Origin: Bacteroidota bacterium
GTDB lineage: Bacteria > Bacteroidota > Bacteroidia > Bacteroidales > Porphyromonadaceae
Assembly (NCBI GenBank): GCA_023396255.1
Contig: JAEWWU010000019.1
Location: 131,229 to 195,228, forward strand
Length of the DNA: 64,000 bases
Direction: 5' to 3'
The translations under genes and the position numbers were made by a program. Under the pieces are notes generated by a model, which worked only from the letters and a program-made list of their open reading frames with translations, was not told where the DNA came from and searched no databases. Positions within the stretch are counted from its first letter, which is position 1, and every line of letters starts with the position of its first letter. Shown piece after piece: positions 17,720 to 27,436 of this stretch.

Positions 17720-17727
17720 CAAAGGTA
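17720..17727 (-). promoter_or_regulatory. -7 promoter box for the nucleotidyltransferase/peptidase pair
   Basis: The minus strand reads TACCTTTGC, matching TAnnTTTGY, 25 bases before the start codon. No clear -33 element is seen. Confidence 0.45.
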
Positions 17728-18756
17728 CTACAAATTTCTACTATGAGTTTTTTCTTCAGAAGCAATTCCTGCCATAAGGAAGGTTTCCCTAAGGCCTTCC
17801 TCCAGATCATAGTGCGGCACAAATCCCAAATTCAACAAGGGGGTAACATCGCACAACCAATTGCGCTGTTTTAGGATAGGATATTTATCTCTGTTCAAAA
17901 CAAAAGGTTTCCGGGTAATTTTGCTATATACAAAACCCAACTCGCAAGCCATTTTTATTATAAAAACGGGGATGCGAACCTCCCGAATTTTCTTTCTCGT
18001 CAATTTCCGAATAATTTGAGTAAACTGGCTATCCGTATAGGCTTTACCATCGCTGAGTAAATAAGTTTTTTGCTCAGCCTCGGAACGAGTAAGAAGAAAA
18101 AAAACGGCTGCAGCTACATCTTTGACATAGACAAAACTGAGACGCTGCGGAGTAAGCCCCGAAACAAAGCTCCATCCCTTCATCATCGTCTTGATGGAAA
18201 GCAGATAGTCTTGATCTCCAAAACCATAAACCCCGGTAGGGCACAAAATTGTATAAGGGATGGGAGATTGTTTTACATATTCCTCTGCTTGTTTTTTACT
18301 ACGCCCATATGCCGTATTTGGTTTTTGCTCCATATCAGCTCTAAGGGGGGCATTTGTAAAGTTCGCACCATAACTCCCCATACTACTCATCAAGAAAAAG
18401 CGATAGGGTAAATATTCAAAAGACTGCAAGGCTGAAAGTAGGTATTCCGTATAACTGGCATTAACAACTTGATAATCTCGAATATCAAAAGTCTTAGTCA
18501 CCCCCGCATTGTGGATCACATAGTGAAAAGGAGGCTGAGCTTCTTCCGTTACGATGGTCCTAAAGGCTGCAATTAAGTTCTCTTTCCGAGAAAAATCTAC
18601 TTCCAACAAATGAACATTGGTAGCTACATCAACCTTATTTCTACTCTCTTTGCGTACAGCAACCCAAACCTCAAAGCCTTCTTCTTTTGCATATTCCAAA
18701 AGATATTTACCAATAAATCCGGTTCCTCCCGTTAGAAGCAATCTTTTTGTCTGCAT
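17728..18756 (-). CDS. NAD(P)-dependent epimerase/dehydratase
   Basis: Starting at the ATG at 18756 the protein is 342 residues and begins directly with the Rossmann motif RLLLTGGTGFIGKYLLEYA; the upstream in-frame ATG (18819) would add an unlikely extension. The extended-SDR catalytic pair YxxxK is seen in TAYGRSKKQAEEY, with a Ser in MSSMGSYG. AFRTIV and VIHNAG complete the pattern. The substrate cannot be assigned; relatives act on nucleotide sugars or modify small alcohols. It lies just downstream of tRNA-Lys and tRNA-Ala on the same strand and may be read from the tRNA promoter. Confidence 0.85.
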   Translation of the reverse strand: MQTKRLLLTGGTGFIGKYLLEYAKEEGFEVWVAVRKESRNKVDVATNVHLLEVDFSRKENLIAAFRTIVTEEAQPPFHYVIHNAGVTKTFDIRDYQVVNASYTEYLLSALQSFEYLPYRFFLMSSMGSYGANFTNAPLRADMEQKPNTAYGRSKKQAEEYVKQSPIPYTILCPTGVYGFGDQDYLLSIKTMMKGWSFVSGLTPQRLSFVYVKDVAAAVFFLLTRSEAEQKTYLLSDGKAYTDSQFTQIIRKLTRKKIREVRIPVFIIKMACELGFVYSKITRKPFVLNRDKYPILKQRNWLCDVTPLLNLGFVPHYDLEEGLRETFLMAGIASEEKTHSRNL

Positions 18757-18833
18757 CTCAAGTTTTCTCTGAATACGTAACAAAAAAGCCCTGACACACG
18801 CCAAGACTTCACTAAACACTTAACCTAAAAAGG

Positions 18834-18907
18834 TGGAGCATATCGGACTTGAACCGATCACCTCGACACTGCCAGTGTCGCGCTCTAGCCAGATGAGCTA
18901 ATGCCCC
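18834..18907 (-). tRNA. tRNA-Ala (anticodon GGC)
   Basis: The minus strand folds as a cloverleaf: acceptor GGGGCAT/ATGCTCC, D-arm GCTC/GAGC, anticodon stem CGACA/TGTCG with loop CTGGCAG (anticodon GGC), and T-loop TTCAAGT. The terminal CCA is not fully encoded. Confidence 0.95.
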
Positions 18908-18920
18908 ATCACAAAAAAAG

Positions 18921-18993
18921 TGACCCCGGTGGGATTCGAACCCACGACCCAATGATTAAGAGTCATTTGCTCTACCAGCTGAGCTACGGAGTC
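18921..18993 (-). tRNA. tRNA-Lys (anticodon CTT)
   Basis: Acceptor GACTCCG pairs with CGGGGTC, D-arm GCTC/GAGC, anticodon stem AATGA/TCATT with loop CTCTTAA (anticodon CTT), and T-arm GTGGG-TTCGAAT-CCCAC. Discriminator base A. It lies 13 bases before tRNA-Ala in the same direction. Confidence 0.95.
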
Positions 18994-19059
18994 ATTACAA
19001 ACAAGATCCTCAAAAGTATTGAGTCACCTCCTAATGTGCCTCTTGCCGTAAATTCTTTG

Positions 19060-19090
19060 CAAAGGTAACACAAATATTTTTATATGCAAG
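19060..19090 (-). promoter_or_regulatory. Promoter of the tRNA-Lys/tRNA-Ala unit
   Basis: On the minus strand CTTG (19090-19087), a 19-base spacer and TACCTTTG (19067-19060) fit the Bacteroidota consensus; tRNA-Lys starts about 67 bases downstream. Confidence 0.6.
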
Positions 19091-19147
19091 AAAAAAGAAT
19101 ACTAAAAACTTCTTCTACACTCGTACCTCGAGTCTTCCTATAACCAA

Positions 19148-19189
19148 AGAGGGTTACCAAGTATTAGAGACAATGTTTGGCAACCCTCT
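19148..19189 (-). terminator. Probable terminator of the LRR/Omp28-like pair
   Basis: AGAGGGTTACCAA and TTGGCAACCCTCT form a 13-bp stem with one mismatch downstream of the minus-strand gene ending at 19230. The T-run is weak. Confidence 0.5.
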
Positions 19190-19229
19190 CTTCAATAAGC
19201 CTCTGCTCAAAAGCAGAATTTGTGTTCTT

Positions 19230-20924
19230 CTATTTGCGAATGGTGAAGCTGATTAAACGACCATCTACACCCATCCAATACAAACCATCTTCCAAGAAAG
19301 AAACATCAAGTATATTCCTTTCTGTAGTCGCCTCTTTTTGGGCAATGCAGATCCCCGCACCATTGTAAAGAGAGATTGTACCCATAGATACTCCCTTGGG
19401 GAGTTCTACAGTAACAAAGTCTCGTGCCGGTATCGGATACACCCTCACAAAATCAGATTGCACCTGTTGCACCGATGTTACAATCTCCTTCTTATCATCG
19501 AAAACCTTCCACCCTTTTCGGTTTGCTATGGCAATATCCCCCTCATTGAGCACATTCCCCTCCTCCACTTCATCATCTCGAGAAGAAAAAACTCTGATAA
19601 CCCCATCAGAGTTGTCTCGGTGAGGCAATAAAGAAAATATCTCCTTGAGACTCTCTGCCGACAATCGGTTTTTGTAGGCAACGATGTAAAAGAGCTTCTC
19701 GCATCCCTTGATCTCCATCTTTTCCATCAGGTTATACCCAACCGACAAATCCTCTAACAAGGGACAAGGTGTACAATTTATCTCTGTCAGCCTATTACCC
19801 AACAAAGACAAAGAAATCAAGTTGGGCAGATTTTCCAAAGCAATCTTCGACAACTGATTATTAGAAAGATTTAACTCCTGCAAAAGAGGCAAACGCCCCA
19901 AGGAAACCTCTGTCAAAGCATTGTCATTGGCTTCTAACACTTCCAGTAAAGGAAGATCGGGGACCTGCAGATTTTTTATGGTATTGGAGTAACAACTAAC
20001 TTTTTTAAGCCATTCACCTCTGACTATATTCAACGTTTTGATGTCATCATTGTAGCATTGAAACAATTCCAAGTCCGGACTATAGATCTTAATGGTTCCT
20101 TGCGGGACTCCCTCTATTTTTTCTTTTGCCGAAGGAGATAAATTGTATTTCTGAATCACCCCATCTCCCCAATCAATCCCGATGGACTCTGTCTCTTTGG
20201 TTTTTACATACAGAGCAATAGGGTCGGTTGCCTGGCAATTCATCACAATATCGGGGGTGGATAGAACAGGTTCTGCAGAGGCAAACGAAACCTCAACCTG
20301 CGTATCTGACATAATTTTCAAGAGAAGCTTGGATTCTGATGTTTTTCTTTCTTCTCCATTCACCCGCCAAAAGCGAATCTCTCTTCCGGCACTGGGGAAA
20401 GCTCTGAAGAGAAGTTCCGTTCCCTCTTGCACAAGATCTCCCGATACAATTGAGGAAGGAGACCACCCGTCGCTTTTCTCTGCAGTTATGGAACCATCCT
20501 CCGAGTGACTTCCGGAAGCCAATCCAAAAATTACTTTGTATTTTTTCCCTATGCCTTCGAGATGAGCCGTCACAGCAATATCGCCTTGCAATGGATCAGT
20601 CCCAAGAGCAGAACTAATATCCGACTGAGAAAGGTATGGATACTGGTTATCTCCTCCAAAAAAGTCTTTTACCCGAACACCATTGACCTCCCAATAAGAA
20701 ACTTTTTCCGATGCCACTTTTATAATAAACTGTTCCGGATAGCGATAAGTTCCGTCTGCTTGGGGAGATACCTCAACCTCTTGAAACGATTCATCGTAGG
20801 TAAAAACCTTATAGGAGACATCTTCCAATGCCACAATAGAAACCCTCAAAGTTTGTGCATAAGATGCTGCCAAGGAGAGCACCAAAGAAAGGGTTAAAGA
20901 AAAACAACGGTACACTTTTTTCAT
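19230..20924 (-). CDS. LRR surface protein with T9SS sorting domain
   Basis: The 564-residue product has a signal peptide (MKKVYRCFS to AASYAQ). It then has two InlB-like units (SYWEVNGVRV; IRFWRVNGEE) at about 25-215, a module with GIDWGDGVIQKY at about 240-285, leucine-rich repeats at about 290-440 (LQELNLSNNQLSKI is a clear unit), and a C-terminal T9SS domain from about 490 (VYPIPARDFVTVELPKG, LYNGAGICI, LISFTIRK). The module order parallels the proteins at 1323-4280 and 24036-26744. It starts 12 bases after the stop of the Omp28-like gene, so the two are an operon. Surface adhesion is the likely but unproven role. Confidence 0.8.
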   Translation of the reverse strand: MKKVYRCFSLTLSLVLSLAASYAQTLRVSIVALEDVSYKVFTYDESFQEVEVSPQADGTYRYPEQFIIKVASEKVSYWEVNGVRVKDFFGGDNQYPYLSQSDISSALGTDPLQGDIAVTAHLEGIGKKYKVIFGLASGSHSEDGSITAEKSDGWSPSSIVSGDLVQEGTELLFRAFPSAGREIRFWRVNGEERKTSESKLLLKIMSDTQVEVSFASAEPVLSTPDIVMNCQATDPIALYVKTKETESIGIDWGDGVIQKYNLSPSAKEKIEGVPQGTIKIYSPDLELFQCYNDDIKTLNIVRGEWLKKVSCYSNTIKNLQVPDLPLLEVLEANDNALTEVSLGRLPLLQELNLSNNQLSKIALENLPNLISLSLLGNRLTEINCTPCPLLEDLSVGYNLMEKMEIKGCEKLFYIVAYKNRLSAESLKEIFSLLPHRDNSDGVIRVFSSRDDEVEEGNVLNEGDIAIANRKGWKVFDDKKEIVTSVQQVQSDFVRVYPIPARDFVTVELPKGVSMGTISLYNGAGICIAQKEATTERNILDVSFLEDGLYWMGVDGRLISFTIRK

Positions 20925-20936
20925 CTTCTTGGATCC

Positions 20937-22754
20937 TTATTTGTTGATAAATACTTTTGCAATATGACTTTTGCCGGTTGCTGTGGTAACCTTTACTACA
21001 TATCCACCGCAAGCGAGATTTTCGTTTACAACCCGTTGACCCAAAGAGTTGTAGACAACTATCGAAAGATGATCTCCTTGGGGTACAATCTTGCCATCTT
21101 CTACAACAAAAGAGAAATCTTTTTGCCAATCGGAACAAACTGACAACGGGAAATTTGGCAACGCCTTCTCTTCGGCATTGAAGACCTCACAGTCGGCAAG
21201 GTTATCCTTATTAAACGGTTTGGCTATAAAGGCAACAATTACCACATCTTCGGGCTTCCACTCTTTGGAGATAACAATCTGTTTGGACAGAGAATAAGTA
21301 TCACCCTTCCAAACGAGGGGCTCCCCCGTGAAGGAGGAGACAAACTCACGTATGGTATGCTGGTGTACATACTCTTTTAACTGTAACTGCTCTACTCCGG
21401 CTTGCGTATTGGTCGCGATATTGTTTTCAATGACAAGAATGGTTGCTCGGCATTGATCTTGAGACACCTCTTCCAAAACAGCCTCTCCAGAAAGAGTAAC
21501 ATTGAGCAATCCGGACTCTCGGTTCCAATCTCCATCAATTGCCAAAGAGACAAAAGCCGGACGGGACAGCTCTTCTTCGTATAGTTCTTGGATTCGTTCG
21601 GACCACGGGATTGCAAAGGTAGGCACCGTGTAGGGTCCCTTCATAATGCGCCGATTTAGCATCATTGCCGGATTGTAGGTAGCCGGATTACCAAAAAGGA
21701 AAAGCAGCTCTCTCGAGCCCGGGTGGGTAAACTTGTCTTCATTAAACCCTACGTGATGCTGCACCCACACCACCTTGTCCGTATAACCCGGCAAGGCATA
21801 ATTAAGATCTGTTTGAGCATACGGAGTCAAAGTACTCCGTTCTGTACCAAACTGCTCCTGCAATATTTTTCTCGAAAAACTTTTGTTATAACTATAAATG
21901 TGTTGAGAATACGGGAATGGCTCTCTAAGTGCTACCCCATTGCAAGCTATAACTTCGCAAACCAACTCTCCACTATGAGTGGGAGTTGTAATTTCAACCA
22001 CCCATTTGCTTTCAGTACCAGAAGAAAAAGAGGGTGTTTCTATCACCCGCGTCTGTTGCTCTCCATCAGCATATCGATACCGAATGGTGACATTCTCAAT
22101 AGGATTAACTCCACAGTTGGTTGCCGAAAATGTCGCCTTTAGGGATGTTCCCTTACGCAAATATTCATCCGATTCGATATAATTGACATACATTAGGTTG
22201 CGGGCTCGCTCTTGAGAAACTTCCAGAATCAATTGAACCATCAAATTGGATCCATAACCATTACTATATTTAACAAAATCTCCTCCGTATTGAGAAATAT
22301 AGATTCCGTACTCTCGAGCTTTACCAAAAGATTGCACCCCAATTACATTTTTCTCCTTTAGGTTGTCGAAATCATACCCTACAACCAATCCCTTACCATC
22401 TATTTCCAAAGGGGTTGCGAAGAGAACTTCATTCCATCCCCTTATCAATCTAATTTGTTCCTTTCTTAGAGCTTCTTCCTTAAAACTCTTCTTTACAAAG
22501 ACGTTGGCATCTATATCGTGCAAAACAGCAACACGAATACCAATTACTTTACCTCCAGAATATGGGGCTAAAAAATCATCTGTAAAGAAAGCCGCCGCCC
22601 CTAAATGAGAGGGTTCTTCTTCGTATCCTATTGCAGTCCTATCTTTGGGTTCCTCATAAGCACAATAACCGTAAAAAATCTTCTCTCCTCGAACATTTGT
22701 TGCCAATCCAAGACAAACGAGGAAGAAAAAGAGTGCAACACTTTTGTTGTTCAT
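20937..22754 (-). CDS. Omp28-like T9SS protein lacking the thioredoxin CxxC
   Basis: The 605-residue protein has a signal peptide (MNNKSVALFF to NVRG), an N-terminal beta-rich region, then a segment homologous by eye to the protein at 38837-40762: ILQEQFGTERSTLTPYA here corresponds to LMEHFTTERCPNCPFG there, and VQHHVGFNEDKFTHP to YQHHAGFGEDSFTLP. The paralogue's CPNC redox-type motif is replaced by STLT, so any thiol activity is lost. The C-terminus (DGKIVPQGDHLSIVVYNSLGQRVV, then SHIAKVFINK) is a T9SS sorting domain. It is followed at 12 bases by an LRR T9SS gene. Function: surface or outer-membrane protein, specifics unknown. Confidence 0.75.
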   Translation of the reverse strand: MNNKSVALFFFLVCLGLATNVRGEKIFYGYCAYEEPKDRTAIGYEEEPSHLGAAAFFTDDFLAPYSGGKVIGIRVAVLHDIDANVFVKKSFKEEALRKEQIRLIRGWNEVLFATPLEIDGKGLVVGYDFDNLKEKNVIGVQSFGKAREYGIYISQYGGDFVKYSNGYGSNLMVQLILEVSQERARNLMYVNYIESDEYLRKGTSLKATFSATNCGVNPIENVTIRYRYADGEQQTRVIETPSFSSGTESKWVVEITTPTHSGELVCEVIACNGVALREPFPYSQHIYSYNKSFSRKILQEQFGTERSTLTPYAQTDLNYALPGYTDKVVWVQHHVGFNEDKFTHPGSRELLFLFGNPATYNPAMMLNRRIMKGPYTVPTFAIPWSERIQELYEEELSRPAFVSLAIDGDWNRESGLLNVTLSGEAVLEEVSQDQCRATILVIENNIATNTQAGVEQLQLKEYVHQHTIREFVSSFTGEPLVWKGDTYSLSKQIVISKEWKPEDVVIVAFIAKPFNKDNLADCEVFNAEEKALPNFPLSVCSDWQKDFSFVVEDGKIVPQGDHLSIVVYNSLGQRVVNENLACGGYVVKVTTATGKSHIAKVFINK

Positions 22755-22971
22755 ACCATACTACGTTAATTTGGAAATAAAAAAAACACATACAAGATAA
22801 AAATAAATAAAAAAAAAGAACCTATAACCATTATTATTCCAAAAACGATATAAAACTATCACAATTTTCTAATCGGAAGTTCCCCCTCCAAAAATTCATC
22901 CTCAATTCCCTTCTGTACTTAATATCACAAAAACAAAATATCTTAGCAGTAGAAGCTTTTTCTCCCAAGTA

Positions 22972-23667
22972 ATGAAAATAACAGTACAAGACATCGAAAG
23001 GAAATTTGACCGATTCAACCAAGAGATTTTTTGTGGCAAACTCCCGCCCGTCCCCATAGAATTAAGCCGAGCCAAAAGTTTCCTGGGAATGTGCTGTTGT
23101 CAAAAACACAAAAACTTTTTTGGGAAGGAAGAAAAATACAACTTCAAGTTGCGCTTTAGCACTCAAATAGATTTATCCGAACAAGAGTTTGAAGATACGC
23201 TTATACACGAAATGATACACTATTATATCGGTATCAATCGTCTCAAAGACACTGCTCCACACGGAAAGATATTTCGACATTTAATGCAGAGCATCAATGA
23301 GCAGTATGGCAGACATATAACCATATCGCACAAACTCTCCGAAGAGCAAATGCAGCAACTTTCTCCCCCAGACAAAAGGAGCCGAATCGTTGCTGTTGTC
23401 TGTCTTCGAGACCTCCGAAAAGGAATCAAAATACTCCCCAACATCCCCGAAAAAATATTCGGATATTGTACCGCCCTCAGTAAACACCGAGATATCCAGT
23501 CAGTCTCTTTGTACAAAAGTGACAACATCTTTTTTCATCGTTTTCCCCGCTCTTGTACCACCAAGATACACCTCTTATCTAGCGAAGAAATTACAAAAAA
23601 TATAGTCGGAGCAAAGCCTCTTTTTTGTGATGGACTAAAAGTTTGGCAGGCTCCCAAATTGGATTAA
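22972..23667 (+). CDS. SprT-like zinc-binding protein
   Basis: The 231-residue protein contains the SprT/Spartan-like core: FNQEIFCGKLP near the N-terminus, LSEQEFEDTLIHEMIHYYIG at about 65-84 with the HExxH zinc site, and a downstream APHGKIFRHLM that supplies the third His. Related bacterial SprT-like proteins are poorly characterised; the eukaryotic relative Spartan degrades DNA-protein crosslinks. The C-terminal 110 residues carry no motif I recognise, although Cys residues in GYCTAL and RSCTTK could bind metal. The start at 22972 has good spacing from an upstream TATCTTAG box. It lies between two surface-protein genes with no functional link visible. Confidence 0.8.
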   Translation: MKITVQDIERKFDRFNQEIFCGKLPPVPIELSRAKSFLGMCCCQKHKNFFGKEEKYNFKLRFSTQIDLSEQEFEDTLIHEMIHYYIGINRLKDTAPHGKIFRHLMQSINEQYGRHITISHKLSEEQMQQLSPPDKRSRIVAVVCLRDLRKGIKILPNIPEKIFGYCTALSKHRDIQSVSLYKSDNIFFHRFPRSCTTKIHLLSSEEITKNIVGAKPLFCDGLKVWQAPKLD

Positions 23668-23808
23668 ACGACAAAGTATACCCTTTCCGGTCCCTCTCTA
23701 AATCAGCAATATTGCAACAACTTCCTCCTATTTACACTCTTCGATTTAAGTTTCCTCCTTCCTCACAAAGCACCCCATTTAAGACTATCCGAAAGAGGCT
23801 CCAATTTG

Positions 23809-23885
23809 CAGGGATAAAAAATATTTTTTCTTGGACGGAATAAAAATTAGTAGGGAATTACCAGAAATTAGTTCCCTCAAAATAA
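23809..23885 (+). repeat. Palindromic intergenic repeat, copy C
   Basis: Has TTGGACGGAATAAAAATTAG followed by TAGGGAATTA and AATTAGTTCCCTC, near-identical to copies B and E; the distal hairpin arm is missing, so it is shorter. Confidence 0.75.
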
Positions 23886-23995
23886 TCCATCCCAAAGAAC
23901 CATTTTTTACTCCATAAGAAAGCGCAAACAATTAACACTTTATTATGAAATAAAATCAATACAAACATCGAAAATCTTTTTTTTAGTTTATTATC

Positions 23996-24003
23996 TATAT
24001 TTG
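23996..24003 (+). promoter_or_regulatory. -7 promoter box for LRR gene
   Basis: TATATTTG fits TAnnTTTG and lies 32 bases before the start codon at 24036. Confidence 0.5.
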
Positions 24004-24035
24004 TATTATCGTTTTAGCAAATATAAACCACCATT

Positions 24036-26744
24036 ATGAAAAACCTATTTACCAACTGTAGTCAACTAAGGAAAAGAGCAATTACTTTAGGGCTTTGTGC
24101 ATTGTGGGGAAGCAATCTGTGCGGACAAACCCAAAGCGAACCATACATCACCGTAACCACAGACAGGTATCTAAAAAACTGGTCCATTCAAGCCAATAGC
24201 GATGGGACGACCGGGGTACAACAAACTATTTGGGCAGACTTCAACAACAACGGAACTCGTGACAATGGGGAAGGATTTATCTATGGACAGGACAACAAAA
24301 GTGCCGTAGATGCCAGCAATAAAACCCTCAAAATATACGGCAAGGTTGCAGAATTGCAGCTTATGCTCAATCGAGTCAAAGAAATAGACCTAAGCCACAA
24401 TCCACACTTGCAGTATGCTAATCTATCGGACAATATGCTCTCATCGGTGAACTTTAGCAACAATCCCGAACTCTTCGGAGTAGATGTGTGCAACAATCCT
24501 ATGCTAACCTCTATAGATGTAACCCAACTGCCCAAGCTAACCAAATTGGTTGCCTATAAAACAGGGATTAGCTCTTTTGACCTCACCCATAACCCCAACT
24601 TGACCAGCTTGCAGTGCAAACGAACCAAAATAACCTCTTTGGATTTGAGCAAAAATCCAAAACTTTTTTGGTTGGATTGTGCCGAAAATAGATTGACCAC
24701 TTTAGATGTAACCCAAAACCCGGAACTCACAGACTTAATAGCTCCGCTTTGCGACCTTGGTACAGTTGATCTGAGTCGAAACAAGAAACTGAAAAATGTC
24801 AGTCTGCATAGTTGCAAACTAACCGAACTAAATCTCTCGGCCAACGAAAACCTCGGCCAACTATTTATTTATAGCAATCAGATAGATATGATGGCAATGA
24901 GTCAATTGGTACGCACTCTTGCCGATCGTTCCGGAACAACTGCCGGAAAATTGTACGTTATGGACACCAAAGCCGGGACATCACATCCGGAAAACAACAA
25001 GTTCATCGACTCTTTCGCAGCTATATGCAAACAAAAAAATTGGACGGTATACGACTATCGTGGCGCAGAAAACAAGGGAGATAATCCCTACGATGGAGAA
25101 AAAGTGACCCCAAACATAGCCATAAGGCTATCCGACACCTCTAAAGAAATAACGATAGGGCTTGGTGGATTGGCATCGTCTTCCTTTGTCATTGATTGGG
25201 GGGAAGGAAATTTGGAAAAATTTGAAGGAGCCAAAAACATCAGAAAAACACCAAAGGCCAATTTGATAAAAGTCTATGGTGACGAGCTGATGATTCTTAA
25301 AGCCGTTGGTCAGGGTTTAACCGAGGTTACATTTGGCAACAACCCCAAATTGGCTAAAATACAAATCGACGGAAACCAAATTTCCTCGCTCAATGTCAGC
25401 AACCTGCCAGCTCTGCAAGGGTTATACTGCTCTGAAAACAAAATCAATGGCACCATAGATCTTTCTGCTTGCACCAATCTGACCGGCATAGATTTCTCTC
25501 GCAACCAAATATCCGGAAAAATAGACCTTTCCAAGGCAGACCGGCTCTCTTCGGTTAAGTTGTACAACAATCAAGTGACAGAGCTCATCCTCCCAGCATC
25601 ATCTCTATTGCAGGCCATAGACTGCGATTCTAACCAAATAGCAACACTTTCGCTGGGACAAATACCGGAGTTACAAGAACTCAACTGCGGGTACAACCAA
25701 CTGAAAGAACTTCTGCTTGCCAACAACACCAAGCTCACCAAACTATACTGCCCAGGAAATCAATTGACAACATTAGATCTGAAAAACAACAAACTACTGA
25801 CTACGGTTGTCGCCTCCGATAACAAACTAAAATCCATAGATCTATCGGCTTGTTCACTTATAACAGACCTATTTTTACAAAACAATAACTTGAACATCTT
25901 AGATCTGAACAGTAACAAAGAGCTCAAATGGACCAACCTATCGGATAATAAACTAAGTGGTGCTGTTTCTTTTGCCCTCCAACCTCAGTTACAACAATTA
26001 CGCATAGGAGGCAATCAAATAACATCGCTCGACTTACAAAAGAATGGAGCCATCACTGTCTTGTTTGCCGATCGCAATCAACTCAAAGAGCTTGATATAA
26101 GTCTCCAAAAAAATCTCGTATGGCTTGCTTGCAACGACAATCAACTCTCCCAAATAAATCTGTCTCAAAACCCCAATATCGCTTGGCTGGAGTGCCACAA
26201 CAATTTACTCTCTGCACTCAACATTGATGCACAGAAAAATCTACAAAAACTATTCTGCTACAACAACCAACTCACCTCTCTCAATATTACGGGGAAAAGA
26301 GGACTGCAATCTCTTCTTATCCAACAAAACAGAATAGAGGCAGATGCTCTCAATGCCATAATAGAGGTGCTCCCGGATGTTACAGCCGTTGAAATTCACG
26401 ACAACAATAAAGATTGGGCAAAACGACTCAATATAAAGGACAATCCGGGGACTCAACAAAGCAAGTATGAATCCGCCAAGGCCAAAGGTTGGATTGTAAC
26501 CACTGGGTTGGAAATATCTTCTATCTTCACCCAAACCAATCCCCTGAGCTATATCCCCGAAACCGCAACTCTGCAATGCTGCTTCCCTATGATTTCTGTA
26601 CAAATCTATCAAAGCAACGGAACATTGATCGATTTGCTCCCCTTCGGACAAATCTACGACCTACAAGCTCTCCGCAATGGTCTCTATATCATTGTGGCAC
26701 AAGCTACCAATGGGCAGCAATATTCTATAAAGATTTGCAAATAA
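24036..26744 (+). CDS. Large LRR surface protein with T9SS sorting domain
   Basis: The 902-residue protein has a signal peptide (MKNLFTNCS to SNLCGQ), a first module with TIWADFNNNGTRD (a diverged WGDG-type segment) at about 50-95, an LRR block at about 105-290 (LTSLDLSKNPKLFWLDC is a clear unit), a linker, a second module with FVIDWGEGNLEKF at about 375-420, a longer LRR block at about 430-800, and a C-terminal T9SS-type domain of about 70 residues ending YSIKICK. It is the same double-module plan as 1323-4280 but without InlB-like repeats. Surface display and adhesion are inferred from architecture. It is monocistronic with its own promoter box. Confidence 0.8.
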   Translation: MKNLFTNCSQLRKRAITLGLCALWGSNLCGQTQSEPYITVTTDRYLKNWSIQANSDGTTGVQQTIWADFNNNGTRDNGEGFIYGQDNKSAVDASNKTLKIYGKVAELQLMLNRVKEIDLSHNPHLQYANLSDNMLSSVNFSNNPELFGVDVCNNPMLTSIDVTQLPKLTKLVAYKTGISSFDLTHNPNLTSLQCKRTKITSLDLSKNPKLFWLDCAENRLTTLDVTQNPELTDLIAPLCDLGTVDLSRNKKLKNVSLHSCKLTELNLSANENLGQLFIYSNQIDMMAMSQLVRTLADRSGTTAGKLYVMDTKAGTSHPENNKFIDSFAAICKQKNWTVYDYRGAENKGDNPYDGEKVTPNIAIRLSDTSKEITIGLGGLASSSFVIDWGEGNLEKFEGAKNIRKTPKANLIKVYGDELMILKAVGQGLTEVTFGNNPKLAKIQIDGNQISSLNVSNLPALQGLYCSENKINGTIDLSACTNLTGIDFSRNQISGKIDLSKADRLSSVKLYNNQVTELILPASSLLQAIDCDSNQIATLSLGQIPELQELNCGYNQLKELLLANNTKLTKLYCPGNQLTTLDLKNNKLLTTVVASDNKLKSIDLSACSLITDLFLQNNNLNILDLNSNKELKWTNLSDNKLSGAVSFALQPQLQQLRIGGNQITSLDLQKNGAITVLFADRNQLKELDISLQKNLVWLACNDNQLSQINLSQNPNIAWLECHNNLLSALNIDAQKNLQKLFCYNNQLTSLNITGKRGLQSLLIQQNRIEADALNAIIEVLPDVTAVEIHDNNKDWAKRLNIKDNPGTQQSKYESAKAKGWIVTTGLEISSIFTQTNPLSYIPETATLQCCFPMISVQIYQSNGTLIDLLPFGQIYDLQALRNGLYIIVAQATNGQQYSIKICK

Positions 26745-27436
26745 GATGGTAGAATAAGGAATTAACACTTTAGAGAGTAGACACAATTCCGTCTGAGAAA
26801 GTAACCGGAATAAGCGACCTACACTTCAAAGCTCCTAAGGGGGGTGTATCTCAATGGTAATCTTAGGGTACATCCTCTTTATTTTTCAATAATATTCTTT
26901 CCCAAAAGATTGCGCCATAGAAAGCATTATACCTCCTTTTGAAATATCTCTTCATAAAGCAATAAATTGAGGGTAAGATTATTTCGACCTCAAAAGAGAC
27001 ATCGAAAAAAACGAATCTATCATTAAATTCTTAGATCTTAATAAATCGATAGGAACAATCATAGGGATTACACAGATTGTGTAATCCTCTGGGGCAATAA
27101 GAACATATTTTGATTCTCTTCTTGCCGTTCGGTTATAGCGCACACAAGTCCTACCTCTCGACAAAATATTCACGTCTTTTTGTTTCTGTTTTGGGATAAA
27201 CGAGGTATAACCTCTCTGCACTATTTTAAAAGAGCTAACACCTTTTTATTAACAGAATTTTGTGCCATCAAATTTATTTCCCCTTGTCAATACACTACAT
27301 TTTTCAGAGCAAAACCCATTATCTTTCTTTTTTTCTTTGTACCTTTGCGCCGGTATTCCTATATAAGGTTTAGGACGCAAGCAGTTTGGTATATTCAGAC
27401 TCACCTTATGGGACTAATTTTTATTAGTAATAAACA
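26745..27436. other. Intergenic region upstream of rplU
   Basis: An AT-rich gap of 692 bases. I see a 10-bp hairpin with a 3-base loop at 27065-27087 (GGATTACACA/TGTGTAATCC, no T-run) and the rplU promoter box at 27340. Short frames are not credible genes. Confidence 0.5.
27340..27347 (+). promoter_or_regulatory. -7 promoter box for rplU-rpmA
   Basis: TACCTTTGC matches TAnnTTTGY exactly and is 89 bases before the rplU start. A -33 element is not obvious. Confidence 0.55.

Larger units (their letters stand above)
23668..24035. other. Intergenic region with repeat copy C and promoter
   Basis: Holds dispersed repeat copy C (23809-23885) and a promoter box (23996-24003). No gene is supported. 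Confidence 0.5.

Noticed and set aside
27065..27087. 10-bp hairpin as a terminator upstream of rplU
   Set aside because: There is no T-run on either side and it is far from any gene end, so I mention it only as a palindrome.
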